Shown: positions 16,595 to 24,782, counted from the stretch's first letter. The stretch: DNA of 64,000 nucleotides from Peribacillus sp. FSL E2-0218 (GCF_037992945.1 NZ_CP150304.1:4281501-4345500), one strand, 5' to 3'. Translations and numbers: made by a program. The notes: generated by a model not told the origin, from the sequence alone.

Positions 16595-16747
16595 TTGACT
16601 AATAAAAAGAATGCTTTTATTAAGAAAGCAATAGACAATTATTTTCAAAAACTCGAAGAACAAGATTTCAATGAAGACGATTTAATTCAACTAATTAATC
16701 ATCTATCTAGGGTTTATGATCAAATATCTAGCGCAGTTAAACTTTGA
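16595..16747 (+). CDS. Small hypothetical protein, 50 aa
   Basis: TTG start with AAAGGAGA a few bases upstream, giving MTNKKNAFIKKAIDNYFQKL and then an acidic helix (EEQDFNEDDLIQLINHLSRV) ending in SSAVKL. It looks like a short helical cytoplasmic protein. I do not recognise a family; it lacks the SxxLD motif of Spo0E-like proteins. A terminator follows directly, which supports a real gene. Larger frames through this stretch start without a ribosome site. Confidence 0.55.
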   Translation: MTNKKNAFIKKAIDNYFQKLEEQDFNEDDLIQLINHLSRVYDQISSAVKL

Positions 16748-16776
16748 GCCTTTTCCTTTAATGGCTCTTTTTTTGT
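16746..16776 (+). terminator. Terminator after the 50-aa ORF
   Basis: GAGCC, a 12-nt loop and GGCTC followed by seven T. Confidence 0.75.
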
Positions 16777-16907
16777 ATATTTCCCCTAAATCTTTTTACA
16801 GTTTGTGCCTTACCACACTGTTTATTCGAACTATATTTTTTTATTGGAACATAATTTATTTCGTTTCATATACTGAACCTGACATATAATAAGTCCTCAA
16901 CATGTAA

Positions 16908-17092
16908 CTATTGTTCTCAAGAATAGTTACTTTTTTTCATTTTGGTTTATTCGTACCATGCACCTTTAAGTTTGGCGGATCTTTTGTTATTAACGACATA
17001 TACTTAGATTGCAGCATCACGTTCTCCGAATGTCTCTTTTATAATTTGGACTTGTGTAACTATTCTTGTTCTGGAATAGTTACCTTTTTTTG
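16908..17092 (+). repeat. Two near-identical terminator hairpins, 150 bp apart
   Basis: GTAACTATT-loop-AATAGTTAC plus a T-run occurs near 16910-16935 and again near 17057-17090. Each is followed by a GTTTATTCG motif, which also occurs at about 16445 and 16821. No ORF of support lies between them (16777-17215), so each could end a short transcript. Confidence 0.6.
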
Positions 17093-17231
17093 TTTCATTG
17101 TTTATTCGTACGTGATGAATTTAATGTTCAGATAGAAGAACAGTCTTAACCTTGTTCACATTTTATAAACATTGAAATGAATAAAGTTATGTTGGTTTAA
17201 TGTATAATTAAATGTGAAAAGGAGGCTTATA

Positions 17232-17414
17232 ATGTCAACAGAAAAGATTTTAGAACAACTTATCAGAATTGCAGATGCGTTAGAAAGAATTTCTCCAGTT
17301 CCTGATAAAACAGAACAGAAGGAAAAGTTTGATTATCAGGACAACTCAGATAAAGCAAGGGCTGTCATTAAAATGAATAAAACCATTCTAGACTCTAATA
17401 GAGATAAGCGATAA
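17232..17414 (+). CDS. Small hypothetical protein, 60 aa
   Basis: AAAGGAGG lies 6 nt before the ATG at 17232. The product starts MSTEKILEQLIRIADALERI, an amphipathic helix, then a charged linker and AVIKMNKTILDSNRDKR. It is soluble and cytoplasmic by composition. I do not recognise the family. A stem-loop follows the stop. An upstream in-frame ATG at 17214 lacks a ribosome site. Confidence 0.65.
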   Translation: MSTEKILEQLIRIADALERISPVPDKTEQKEKFDYQDNSDKARAVIKMNKTILDSNRDKR

Positions 17415-17419
17415 AGGAA

Positions 17420-17447
17420 TGAGATCACAATATGTGATCTTTTTTAT
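17420..17447 (+). terminator. Terminator of the 60-aa ORF
   Basis: AGATCACA-ATA-TGTGATCT followed by TTTTATTTT. Confidence 0.75.
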
Positions 17448-17521
17448 TTTATTTAAATACCACTTGCGAATTTGTAAAAGTGAAACCGTACAGTTTGTGT
17501 CAACTGCGTGATACATCCTAA

Positions 17522-17606
17522 TGAACTAACCTGCCCCTTTAGTTCCATAAGAAAAAGAGCTGCCTTAAAGACGGCTCCGATCTTCAGCTAACGCACCCGT
17601 TCGTTT
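17522..17606 (-). repeat. Cassette repeat, full length (consensus-like)
   Basis: GAACTAACCTGCCCCTTTAG, hairpin GAGCTGCC/GGCTCC with AAGA/TCTT extension, and CTAACGCACCCGTTCGTTTAAG. It is one of the best-preserved copies. Confidence 0.95.
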
Positions 17607-17674
17607 AAGTGAGAATCTTCACAACTTTTTCTATCTTAGGCTTTGTTAATAGTATTGTTGTTTTCAGGTATAAA

Positions 17675-17710
17675 ATATGGGAACGTCCGATTTGGACGTT
17701 CCCATTCTTA
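17675..17710 (-). terminator. Terminator of the DinB gene
   Basis: ATGGGAACGTCC-gattt-GGACGTTCCCAT, with A/T-rich flanks. It lies about 60 bp beyond the dinB-type stop. Confidence 0.65.
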
Positions 17711-17767
17711 TTCTTATTCCATTAAGCATCCCTATAATGGAATAACGGTAAAGCTAATGACGCCTTT

Positions 17768-18262
17768 TTAAAAGCTGCGTTTCGCTGCCCAAGCACCTTG
17801 CATTTTACTAAGGAATACAATTTGCCCAATATGATATGCGTTATGCATGGCTAAACTCTTCAGTTCAAGCACTAATGGATTATCGCCTGGAATCTGTCTA
17901 TATAAATCTTCATGTTCTGATTTTGCTAGTATTTTTCCAAGTTCTCGATGAACATAAAAGTATTCTTGTTTTGTTTCCTTCCAATTTTCTAACGTCTCAG
18001 TTGGTAATTGAAATGTAGAGTCATTATTTTCTGCCTGTGGTTCATTCGCTGTTTCACCAAGAAATCGCATCAGATATCTCTTTTCAAAGAATAGCAAATG
18101 ACAAACTAATTCCCAAATGGAATTCATCATTGCCCCATCAGCCGGTTTCCAAATTGCCTGTTCCAAAGTGATGTCCTCTAGCACTTTTTCAAGTGGTGGA
18201 AACCAGTCTTCTTCATCCAAACAGCTTGCCCATTGTTGTAACAAAAGTGTCTTTACATCCAT
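17768..18262 (-). CDS. DinB-family metal-dependent protein
   Basis: A 164-residue four-helix bundle of the DinB/YfiT type. The three His metal ligands appear as VCHLLFFEKR in the second helix and MHNAYHIGQIV near the C terminus. Family members include bacillithiol or mycothiol S-transferases and many uncharacterised DNA-damage-inducible proteins. GGAGGG precedes the ATG. It is the only complete gene in its inter-repeat unit, so its partner genes are not evident. Confidence 0.88.
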   Translation of the reverse strand: MDVKTLLLQQWASCLDEEDWFPPLEKVLEDITLEQAIWKPADGAMMNSIWELVCHLLFFEKRYLMRFLGETANEPQAENNDSTFQLPTETLENWKETKQEYFYVHRELGKILAKSEHEDLYRQIPGDNPLVLELKSLAMHNAYHIGQIVFLSKMQGAWAAKRSF

Positions 18263-18324
18263 TTTCTATTCCCTCCAATTTAATCCTAGGCTGATTTTAT
18301 TGGTTACCTTACAATAGATTCGCT

Positions 18325-18375
18325 TCAGTTAAAGAGTATTCCTCTAGACGGAATTTCTTTCATTACTTGTTCCAT
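18325..18375 (-). other. 16-codon mini-ORF with a strong ribosome site
   Basis: AGAAGGAG and a 5-nt spacer precede ATG, giving MEQVMKEIPSRGILFN and a stop. It lies upstream of the DinB gene in the same direction. It could be a leader peptide or the relic of a lost gene. Confidence 0.35.
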
Positions 18376-18415
18376 TATTTCTCCTTCTAAAAGATTAGGT
18401 TATCGTCTTAATTAT

Positions 18416-18485
18416 TGTTCAACCATACTGCCCCTTTAGTTGCAGCTGTTTCCAGCCCCTTAATGAAGAATCGTGCCCGATTGCG
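18416..18485 (-). repeat. Cassette repeat, degenerate
   Basis: TTCAACCATACTGCCCCTTTAGTTG keeps the left box. The hairpin region and the right box (GTGCCCGATTGCGG) are eroded. Confidence 0.55.
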
Positions 18486-18542
18486 GAAAATTTGTAACTT
18501 CCTTTTATATGTTGATCCAAAGAAAGTAACTGAATTATTGGT

Positions 18543-18830
18543 TTAAATCCATATATTATTTTCAGCAGTTAGTTTAAAATTAGTTTCACCAGTGTTGACT
18601 ACACCTTTAGGCTCTACCAGCATTATATGGCATTCCTTTTCAGCATAAGGCTTATGCTCCACACCTTTTGGTATCACATACATTTCTCCTTTGGAAAGTT
18701 TAACCTCTCCATCGCGGAATGCGATGGACATCTCTCCGTCTATTACGATGAATGCCTCATCGGTGTCTTTATGATCGTGCCATACAAAATCCCCCAGAAT
18801 CTTAACTAACTTAAACTGATAGTCATTCAT
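18543..18830 (-). CDS. Small cupin-domain protein, start uncertain
   Basis: A single cupin barrel: FVWHDHKDTDEAFIVIDGEM is motif 1 (His, His, Glu) and MYVIPKGVEHKPYAE is motif 2. Conserved-looking sequence continues in frame upstream of this ATG (INLSEKLSKFSEHWSPKVIG) to about 18899, but no ATG, GTG or TTG lies near the GGGGGG at 18915-18920. Either a rare start codon is used or the original start has been lost and a shorter product is made. The function is unknown; related proteins are putative mannose-6-phosphate isomerase-like or sugar-binding cupins. Confidence 0.7.
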   Translation of the reverse strand: MNDYQFKLVKILGDFVWHDHKDTDEAFIVIDGEMSIAFRDGEVKLSKGEMYVIPKGVEHKPYAEKECHIMLVEPKGVVNTGETNFKLTAENNIWI

Positions 18831-19047
18831 TTCACCAATGACTTTGGGCGACCAGTGTTCACTGAATTTGGACAGTTTCTCGCTTAGATTAATAGCGTTA
18901 TAATTGATATAAATCCCCCCAGAACTATTCTTACCTTTATTTTACAACTTCGATAGATTAATTACTATTTTGATTAAGATCTCAAAAGTTTCTGCTGATC
19001 TTCCCACAAAATGGCCCAATTGCTGAACAAAGATCAAACAGCACTCT

Positions 19048-19074
19048 TGAACTAACCTGCCCCTTTAGTTCATT
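19048..19074 (-). repeat. Cassette repeat, left half only
   Basis: GAACTAACCTGCCCCTTTAG followed by TTCATTAAG, preceded by AAAGATCAAACAGCACTCTT. The same preceding sequence recurs at the half site at 30052, so the two copies share a longer ancestry. Confidence 0.8.
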
Positions 19075-19104
19075 AAGATGATTACTAATCCAAAATATTC
19101 AACT

Positions 19105-19860
19105 TTACTTTTTTAGTTTAAAAACTATAAAATCAGCACATCTAAAATCTTCTTCAAATGAAGGATATTTTTTTAACATCTCTTTTGATGGCTTCGGTTC
19201 TACGATGCTTTCTAAAATAAAACCTGTTTTGATTAAAGTGTTTATATAACTTGTTAATGTTCTATGGAAGAATAACATTTTTTCTTTATCTCCTAAACCT
19301 TGTTCATACGCACCTTCATAAAAATATTTATCTACGTTCCAATGTAACTTTATACCGTCTTTTGTTTTCTCCCAACCACTTTCTGGAGTAACAAAACAAG
19401 GATGTAAAATCGAAAATATAAAACAGCCTCCATCCACTAATAACCGATACATTTCTTGAAATGCTTTCTCGTAATTTGCAAGGTCTTGAATAACCATATT
19501 AGATACTATTATATCGAAACTTTGATCTTCTAGAGAATTCAAGTCCTCACAATTACCCTGCCTATAATCAATTAACAAATCATTTGGAGTTCTTCCTTTA
19601 GCAATTTCTATCATCCTTGTTGAATAATCCACAGCAGTTACATTCGCTTCGGACTTGGCTAAAATTCGACTTAAATACCCTTCACCACACCCAGCATCTA
19701 AAACTTTTTTATTATTAACCGGTTCCATAAGTGATAATAAAGTTGGATTTAAAAAAACTTCTTTATGATGGTCTCCTTGTTCGGTATGATTTGCTGAATA
19801 TGTATCCGCGAAACTATCCCACCTTTTAATTGCTTCTTCTGTACCAACATTTTGTTTCAT
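19105..19860 (-). CDS. Class I SAM-dependent methyltransferase
   Basis: A 251-residue methyltransferase with motif I VLDAGCGEGYLSRILA, acidic loop TAVDYSTRMIEIA and motif IV FDIIVSNMVIQDLANYEKA. The frame is open 21 codons further upstream, but GGGAGGA precedes the ATG at 19858-19860. Similar Bacillus proteins are annotated UbiE/YxbB-like, with unknown substrates. It is a single gene between a half repeat (19048) and a degenerate repeat (19920). Confidence 0.87.
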   Translation of the reverse strand: MKQNVGTEEAIKRWDSFADTYSANHTEQGDHHKEVFLNPTLLSLMEPVNNKKVLDAGCGEGYLSRILAKSEANVTAVDYSTRMIEIAKGRTPNDLLIDYRQGNCEDLNSLEDQSFDIIVSNMVIQDLANYEKAFQEMYRLLVDGGCFIFSILHPCFVTPESGWEKTKDGIKLHWNVDKYFYEGAYEQGLGDKEKMLFFHRTLTSYINTLIKTGFILESIVEPKPSKEMLKKYPSFEEDFRCADFIVFKLKK

Positions 19861-19919
19861 TTTATATCCTCCCTGTTCTTTTGCTTTGAATTCATTTCCT
19901 TTACTTCTATAATCTTGTT

Positions 19920-20012
19920 CCACTAACCTGCACCTATCGTTAATTTAGGATTCTTTTTTTACAATCAAAAGGCCACCATTTGGCGGCCATACAAATGAAC
20001 TAACACAGTTAA
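19920..20012 (-). repeat. Cassette repeat, degenerate, GGCCACC-hairpin variant
   Basis: Left box CACTAACCTGCACCTATCG, hairpin GGCCACC-attt-GGCGGCC, right element GAACTAACACAG. The hairpin variant is shared with the repeat at 32843. Confidence 0.65.
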
Positions 20013-20176
20013 AAGGCTCTAAAAAGAACGGAATTTGCCCAGTATGCCACTAGAATAATAATAATTGTAGTAACAATAACAAGCATTTTTTTACTGTAAT
20101 TTCCAACTTCTTTCTTTTCCCTTATTTCCTCTCTGTATTTCATTTGTACCTTTTTCTTTTTATCATCTAATTTCAT
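20009..20176 (-). CDS. Small single-span membrane protein, 55 aa
   Basis: Starts MKLDDKKKKVQMKYREEI, a highly charged cytoplasmic helix, followed by a single membrane span (MLVIVTTIIIILVAYW) and a short tail, FRAF. AAGGGG lies about 10 nt before the ATG. The stop codon lies within the degenerate repeat. A diverged paralogue is present at 24654, so this is a recurrent cassette gene. Function unknown. Confidence 0.6.
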   Translation of the reverse strand: MKLDDKKKKVQMKYREEIREKKEVGNYSKKMLVIVTTIIIILVAYWANSVLFRAF

Positions 20177-20239
20177 AGCAGGTAAACCCCTTATGAAAAT
20201 AATTTAAGTTTATTTTACCATAAAAACCCTTTTCAATTT

Positions 20240-20262
20240 TCTACTATCCTGCACCATCATTT
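20240..20262 (-). repeat. Cassette repeat, left half remnant
   Basis: CTACTATCCTGCACCATC resembles the left box, AACTATCCTGCCCC. The yndJ-like stop codon falls inside it. Confidence 0.5.
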
Positions 20263-21810
20263 TTGATCAATGGTGTAATCGATATGTAAGAAGGGAATGC
20301 CAAAGATTCGCATTTTATGTTGTGCTGTGAGCACGCCTGCCATTGTTTCATTAATGAAAAAGTGTTCGGATAACGGAAGCTTGAAAAGCGCTTTGCCCGC
20401 TGCTAAATAAATACCGGCGTCACTGTCTCCCTCGCTCGAAAGAATGAGAGAGCCATCGGTAGCGTCAAGCTGTAAAATGCCAATCATTGACGAATAGGGA
20501 AGCGGAAGTGCTATATTCATATACGTCCTGCCCTTCGTTTCATGCTGAGAATAAATGGCCACAAATACGGTATTCCCCTTCACCTGGCGAATCCATGCGC
20601 GTGGGTTTTCCCTCCCATCGAGCGTTTGATCAACAGTGCGTATTTGATAGGTCATTTCAGTACGGTTACTTGAGATGGGCAAGTTCAATTGCTGTAGTTT
20701 TGTACTTATCAATTTATAGCACACCGCAAACGGTTTAAACCAAGTTGCCCATTTTACAGACGCAAATAACCGATACTTATCTGTGTTCTCATAAAAATGG
20801 ACGATTGTTTTTGGTAAAGTTTTTATATCAACAAACTCACTTAGATCATCCACTAGACCCGGGTGTGGCTTGCCTGCTCCTTTTAACGCACCTCGAATTT
20901 GGCTCACTGGGAAATTCCAGACATCCTGTTTCGTTTTAGGAGGCACAAGCACCCAGCCGAGTACGCCTAACATGCCAAAAATTAAACAGTTAAACAAGCC
21001 ATGGAATTTTAGCATGAAATCAATACTAACCAACCAAATTCCAAATGAATTATATGTCGCATAAAGCAATGAAAATAAGATTGTGATGCCTAGTGCACTG
21101 AACGATAGCCGTATCAATATCGCCTGCAAGTGTGAAAGGAAACGTGTTTCGTATGCCAGGACGATTAATGTGTAAATGGCAAATATGTATAGCAACACAG
21201 AGATGATTTCCAGTAACGGCGATAATGAAATGCCAATGGCGACCAGTATGGGACCTGCTAAAATAATCGGCACAATTACACGATACCAGGTTGAATCGTG
21301 TAAGCGTCCAAAAAACCCAAGAGATATGGGCAATAAAAAGGCAGAGTAATGAAAATGAATAGCCGTTAACCACGTGATCAGTGGACTGAAACCTGTATCC
21401 ATTCCCGTCATATAAGCAAAGAACCATAGTCCGCCTACAAATAAATACATCATCCCAATATCAATGGATATTTCTGCCCAATTTGTAAAACCACGCTGAA
21501 AAAAACGCTTTAGGCCATTACACGCCACAAAAAAGGTAAACGTCATATAAATGAAGGCGAGTACCATCTGTCCTGTACTTGATGGGACGACTTGCAGTAA
21601 AAAAATGGAGAGCATGGCCATCCAATTGAACATAATATATTTCCACTTTGTTTCTAATAGCAGCTGGAGCATAAGTGGCACGAAAATTAACTGGGCAGCT
21701 GTCAGCATTAACAAATACGATTCAGATGCCAACATGCTGCTTGCTATGAAAAAGAGCACACCTGCAATGGTGATTGGACTAAAGAGCCTGCATCTTAAAT
21801 TCGCCTGCAT
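20257..21810 (-). CDS. yndJ: YndJ-like membrane protein
   Basis: A 517-residue protein with about nine to ten hydrophobic helices in the first 330 residues and a C-terminal soluble domain of about 190 residues (WNFPVSQIRGALKGAGKPHPG and onward). Its length and gene order after a DUF4166 gene match the YndJ family of Bacillus. The role is unknown; it is annotated as a transporter in some genomes. The start overlaps the DUF4166 gene by about 30 bp, so translation is probably coupled. Last gene of a three-gene operon. Confidence 0.75.
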   Translation of the reverse strand: MQANLRCRLFSPITIAGVLFFIASSMLASESYLLMLTAAQLIFVPLMLQLLLETKWKYIMFNWMAMLSIFLLQVVPSSTGQMVLAFIYMTFTFFVACNGLKRFFQRGFTNWAEISIDIGMMYLFVGGLWFFAYMTGMDTGFSPLITWLTAIHFHYSAFLLPISLGFFGRLHDSTWYRVIVPIILAGPILVAIGISLSPLLEIISVLLYIFAIYTLIVLAYETRFLSHLQAILIRLSFSALGITILFSLLYATYNSFGIWLVSIDFMLKFHGLFNCLIFGMLGVLGWVLVPPKTKQDVWNFPVSQIRGALKGAGKPHPGLVDDLSEFVDIKTLPKTIVHFYENTDKYRLFASVKWATWFKPFAVCYKLISTKLQQLNLPISSNRTEMTYQIRTVDQTLDGRENPRAWIRQVKGNTVFVAIYSQHETKGRTYMNIALPLPYSSMIGILQLDATDGSLILSSEGDSDAGIYLAAGKALFKLPLSEHFFINETMAGVLTAQHKMRIFGIPFLHIDYTIDQK

Positions 21811-22390
21811 AAGCCATCAACCTTCCTACGATTCGGTTTCTTATATCGACTTGAATCGTAAATACTTCTCGGACATCATCGTACCCTTCCTCAACGGTCA
21901 CGACTCCTTCCAATAACCGAGGAATTGGAAGCTCCAGGTTACCTATAACGATACGTTGAGGACCAGAGTGAATATGAATGCGCCCTTCAGGTGTAACCGC
22001 AAATGTTAAATCCGAATAAAATAAGCTCGGCTCCCCTAAATAATCCTTTACAACTCCACGTTTCGTATCGACCGTCATAAACGCATTAAAATGCCGAGTG
22101 ATCTCTTTAAAATGAAAAGTACGCTCCCAATGTATTTGTGCCTCACCTGTCGGCAATGATCTACAGGTATTTTTGATGGAAAACGGCACATCCTTCCCAT
22201 TTTCGGGAAAAAGAAATTTCCAGCGTGCTGCTAATTTCAAAAAAGGTTTTAGCCAGCCTGCCCCCGTTTCAATCTTTGACATCGTTCCGACCCCATTGAA
22301 CGGTTTACCAATTGGCAGGGCATAACGCTCTTGAAGCTTAGGATGAAGTCTTTGAAAATCCTCACCTAAGAGGTCTTGGTAGATTGTCAT
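21779..22390 (-). CDS. yndH: DUF4166-domain protein (YndH-like)
   Basis: A 203-residue DUF4166 protein. Typical features are the start MTIYQDLLGEDFQRLHPKLQ, the HWERTFHF segment and FSYSDLTF-like VKDYLGEPSLFYSDLTFAV. The family often occurs next to SDR/DoxX or YndJ proteins and may bind a lipid or hydrophobic ligand, which is inference. Its ATG overlaps the stop of the upstream gene (ATGA), so the operon is tightly coupled. Confidence 0.78.
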   Translation of the reverse strand: MTIYQDLLGEDFQRLHPKLQERYALPIGKPFNGVGTMSKIETGAGWLKPFLKLAARWKFLFPENGKDVPFSIKNTCRSLPTGEAQIHWERTFHFKEITRHFNAFMTVDTKRGVVKDYLGEPSLFYSDLTFAVTPEGRIHIHSGPQRIVIGNLELPIPRLLEGVVTVEEGYDDVREVFTIQVDIRNRIVGRLMAYAGEFKMQAL

Positions 22391-23304
22391 GATGATTCAC
22401 CCTTTCGCGTCCGCCTGCAACTTGTTGCCGATGGCAAATCAGTTGCTAGTAAGAAGCTAATGATGGAAAGGACCCACAGACTAGCATTAAATGTAAGAGG
22501 GGTAAACGGATGCGATGCTAATGAAGGATTAGCGATCAAGGCACTAATGGTTAGTAACGGAAAAATAATGATCTGCCCAATAAGTAAATGTCTTTTCTTA
22601 CGATAAAGCAGCCAAACCACTGCAAATAAAATCTCGAGAACGCCTATTATTTCTACACCCTTCACAGCAGCAGTCCCATCCAAGGATGTTAAACTGGAGA
22701 GCATCGATACTTCCTCAGGATGCTTGGCAATCATCTTCGGGATGAGCCCATGATAAAGCCAAATAAAGACAAAAAGCATGGTTACTATAGCGTTAATAAT
22801 GAAACGGACATACTGAGATCGTGGTGATTCCCCCTTTTCAATCCAGCGTTTTAGCACATCAAAGCTTAGAGCCGTTGCCCACCCCATGATTGGCCGAAAA
22901 AAGAAGTCTACAAGCCGTCCAAGCAAACCATAGCGTACATCATAATCATATTGGGTCAGAAATGTGATTCCGTTATCTGTCGGTATATATTGCCAATATC
23001 CTTTCCCTTCACGAATTGGCGAAATGTTTTGATCGGTACCAAAGTGGAGAGAAGATGTTTTTGAACCATCCTTCTTATTATGCGTACCAACGCTTTTACC
23101 CCAGCCAGCGACTTTAACATAACGACCCAATTTCGTTTCATATAAAAAGGATTGCGGATCATCTTCTGATTTTTTCGGTAAATAGGTAATAGAAGAAAAA
23201 CGCAAATCCCATTGTTCATGTAGTTCAGGCTTTTGAGTCATCCCCCATACCTCGTCTATAGTTGCCTGAATTGGAATTTCCACATAGATTGGTTTATTTT
23301 TCAT
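22387..23304 (-). CDS. yndG: SRPBCC domain fused to DoxX-like membrane domain (YndG-like)
   Basis: A 305-residue two-domain protein. Residues 1-145 form an SRPBCC/START-like ligand pocket (YVEIPIQATIDEVWGMTQKP), and residues 165-290 contain four hydrophobic helices of DoxX-like type (MLFVFIWLYHGLIPKMIAKH). GGAGGTGA lies 5 nt before the ATG at 23302-23304; an ATG further upstream has no such site. It is the first gene of the yndG-yndH-yndJ-like operon, which as a whole may process or sense a lipid at the membrane (inference). Confidence 0.78.
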   Translation of the reverse strand: MKNKPIYVEIPIQATIDEVWGMTQKPELHEQWDLRFSSITYLPKKSEDDPQSFLYETKLGRYVKVAGWGKSVGTHNKKDGSKTSSLHFGTDQNISPIREGKGYWQYIPTDNGITFLTQYDYDVRYGLLGRLVDFFFRPIMGWATALSFDVLKRWIEKGESPRSQYVRFIINAIVTMLFVFIWLYHGLIPKMIAKHPEEVSMLSSLTSLDGTAAVKGVEIIGVLEILFAVVWLLYRKKRHLLIGQIIIFPLLTISALIANPSLASHPFTPLTFNASLWVLSIISFLLATDLPSATSCRRTRKGESS

Positions 23305-23395
23305 AAATGTCACCTCCATTAATAAAGTAACATAAGTTTCCATACAACATGGTAGAATTTATGAAATGGCTGTAAGAATTATCGCCCATAACAGT

Positions 23396-23427
23396 TCAGC
23401 TAACCTGCCCAGTTAGTTATTAAGAAG
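23396..23427 (-). repeat. Cassette repeat, left half only
   Basis: TCAGCTAACCTGCCCAGTTAG followed by TTATTAAGAAG. With the right half at 24081 it brackets the sda unit. Confidence 0.75.
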
Positions 23428-23523
23428 TAAACAACTTTTTCCTAGCTGCACAGCTTGGTCCCTACCTGAATTGTCCCAACCTGTATCACCAGGTTGGTGA
23501 TACCTCCTTTAACAGAACGTAAA

Positions 23524-23550
23524 AAGCCATTCCTGTACAGAATGGCTTCA
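23524..23550 (-). terminator. Terminator of the sda-like gene
   Basis: AAGCCATTC-ctgtaca-GAATGGCTT, with T-run on the minus strand, immediately after the sda-like stop. Confidence 0.7.
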
Positions 23551-23555
23551 ACGCA

Positions 23556-23729
23556 TCACAGCTTTAGTTTAAATTTTTTTTGAAATAATTTATTATCATT
23601 CAAACCACGCCTACATATCTCGTTTTTAAGTAATTCCACAAAGTCTTTACTATCTTTAAGTTTGGTAGCCGCGAGGTAAGTTTCAATCAATAGTTCATCA
23701 TCTAACCTATTTAAGCAATTTATTATCAT
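23556..23729 (-). CDS. sda: Sda-like sporulation checkpoint protein, 57 aa
   Basis: Sequence MIINCLNRLDDELLIETYLA followed by ATKLKDSKDFVELLKNEI and CRRGL. This matches the Sda pattern LSDELLIESY-x-KA-x-DFIELIENEIKRR. Sda is a small two-helix protein that inhibits sporulation histidine kinases such as KinA when replication or DNA integrity is disturbed. AGAAGGAG precedes the ATG closely; GGTGAG 9 nt upstream may also serve. It has its own terminator and stands alone between two half repeats. An extra sda-like gene carried as cargo would influence host development (inference). Confidence 0.8.
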   Translation of the reverse strand: MIINCLNRLDDELLIETYLAATKLKDSKDFVELLKNEICRRGLNDNKLFQKKFKLKL

Positions 23730-24080
23730 CCACTCCTTCTCACCTAAAATTGAACAGACTCAATTAGAAAAGACTAGATAACAATAAAATTGTTATTTCA
23801 TATACTATTATTCGATACTTTTCTTGAATATATTTACCACGTTCTTGTATTGAATTAAACCTTTGGACCTAAAATTAGTATCATTTTCATAATTTTAAGA
23901 TTATTCAAGTATTAATACCTATATATTATTCCTATTTGAGCCATAATGGAAGTAGAAAATCTTGTTTTACCTAAAGAACCTGTAAAGTGATCATAACGTT
24001 ATTTATTTTTAATCCAAATACGTAAAAGCCTTGCTACAATTTTTGTAGTAAGGCTCTTTAAAGTTGATTAATCGTTAATC

Positions 24081-24106
24081 AGAAACGCACCTGTTAGTTC
24101 TATAAG
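24081..24106 (-). repeat. Cassette repeat, right half only
   Basis: AGAAACGCACCTGTTAGTTC followed by TATAAGG is the right box. A hairpin GCTGCC-aaaat-GGCAGC lies at 24133-24150 and resembles the variable hairpin of complete copies. Confidence 0.7.
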
Positions 24107-24254
24107 GCTTGTAGAGTTGACACAACCTGTGAAATAAAAAAGGCTGCCAAAATGGCAGCGTTAGTTGGATTTTCTTTCTTTTAAATACGATTTTAGTTTG
24201 TTCTCTATTGACAGGGCCATTGTTGAAACTACTATGTGCTTTTTTTCCTAAATC

Positions 24255-24298
24255 AGAAGGTAGAACAAGTAATGAGCTTTTCAATACTTGTTCTTTTT
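24255..24298 (-). terminator. Stem-loop after the 107-aa membrane gene
   Basis: AGAACAAGTA and TACTTGTTCT pair around a 13-nt loop, just 3' of the gene at 24310. An open frame through this stretch is therefore probably not coding. Confidence 0.6.
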
Positions 24299-24309
24299 TA
24301 TTTATCACG

Positions 24310-24633
24310 TTATTGGTTTATATTTTTTTGATTGATTAAACTTTTAACCTTGGAAATAATACCGATGATAAGATAGATAATTCCATTAGCAACAATAATT
24401 AACCCTATAAATGCAGCACCAAATCCTGCCCCTTCTCCAGTACCACCACTATTATGATCAATCTTCACAAAAAAATAACCTGCTATAAACGCTATTATAG
24501 GCCCTAAAATTCCAATAACTATACCGGATAACCACAATGAGATTTTATTTCTCTTGTATAAAGAAATAGCCAAGGCATTCAAAATTAAAAGAGATACAAC
24601 TAAAACAAGCCAAATTAACCCATCACCACTCAT
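24310..24633 (-). CDS. Hypothetical membrane protein, 107 aa
   Basis: Three hydrophobic spans (LIWLVLVVSLLILNALAISL, LWLSGIVIGILGPIIAFIAG, FIGLIIVANGIIYLIIGI) with a Gly-rich loop, GGTGEGAGFG, and a basic C terminus. TTAGGAG lies before the ATG. No family is recognised. It is the single gene of its unit apart from a decayed small membrane gene upstream. Confidence 0.65.
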   Translation of the reverse strand: MSGDGLIWLVLVVSLLILNALAISLYKRNKISLWLSGIVIGILGPIIAFIAGYFFVKIDHNSGGTGEGAGFGAAFIGLIIVANGIIYLIIGIISKVKSLINQKNINQ

Positions 24634-24653
24634 ATAAACAACTCCTAATTTAT

Positions 24654-24782
24654 TTAGGGATTACAGATTGAAATAAATCGTCCCAGTATAAATAAAACTA
24701 TGAAAATAGTAATAACAAACACTTTTTTACTGTTATTTTCATCTGCTTCTTTCTTTTCCTTAATTTTCTTTCTATTTTTCAT
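24654..24782 (-). pseudogene. Diverged, shortened paralogue of the 55-aa membrane protein
   Basis: MKNRKKIKEKKEADENNSKK followed by VFVITIFIVLFIL matches KYREEIREKKEVGNYSKKML and the span of the gene at 20009. Upstream the frame matches further (LANK, stop, KKIQ), so a TAG has removed the original first 10 or so codons. A 42-aa product is still possible. Confidence 0.55.

Noticed and set aside
24075..24308. 77-codon open frame after the 107-aa membrane gene
   Set aside because: Its first part is the terminator stem of the upstream gene and its last part lies in a repeat half, so I treat it as non-coding.
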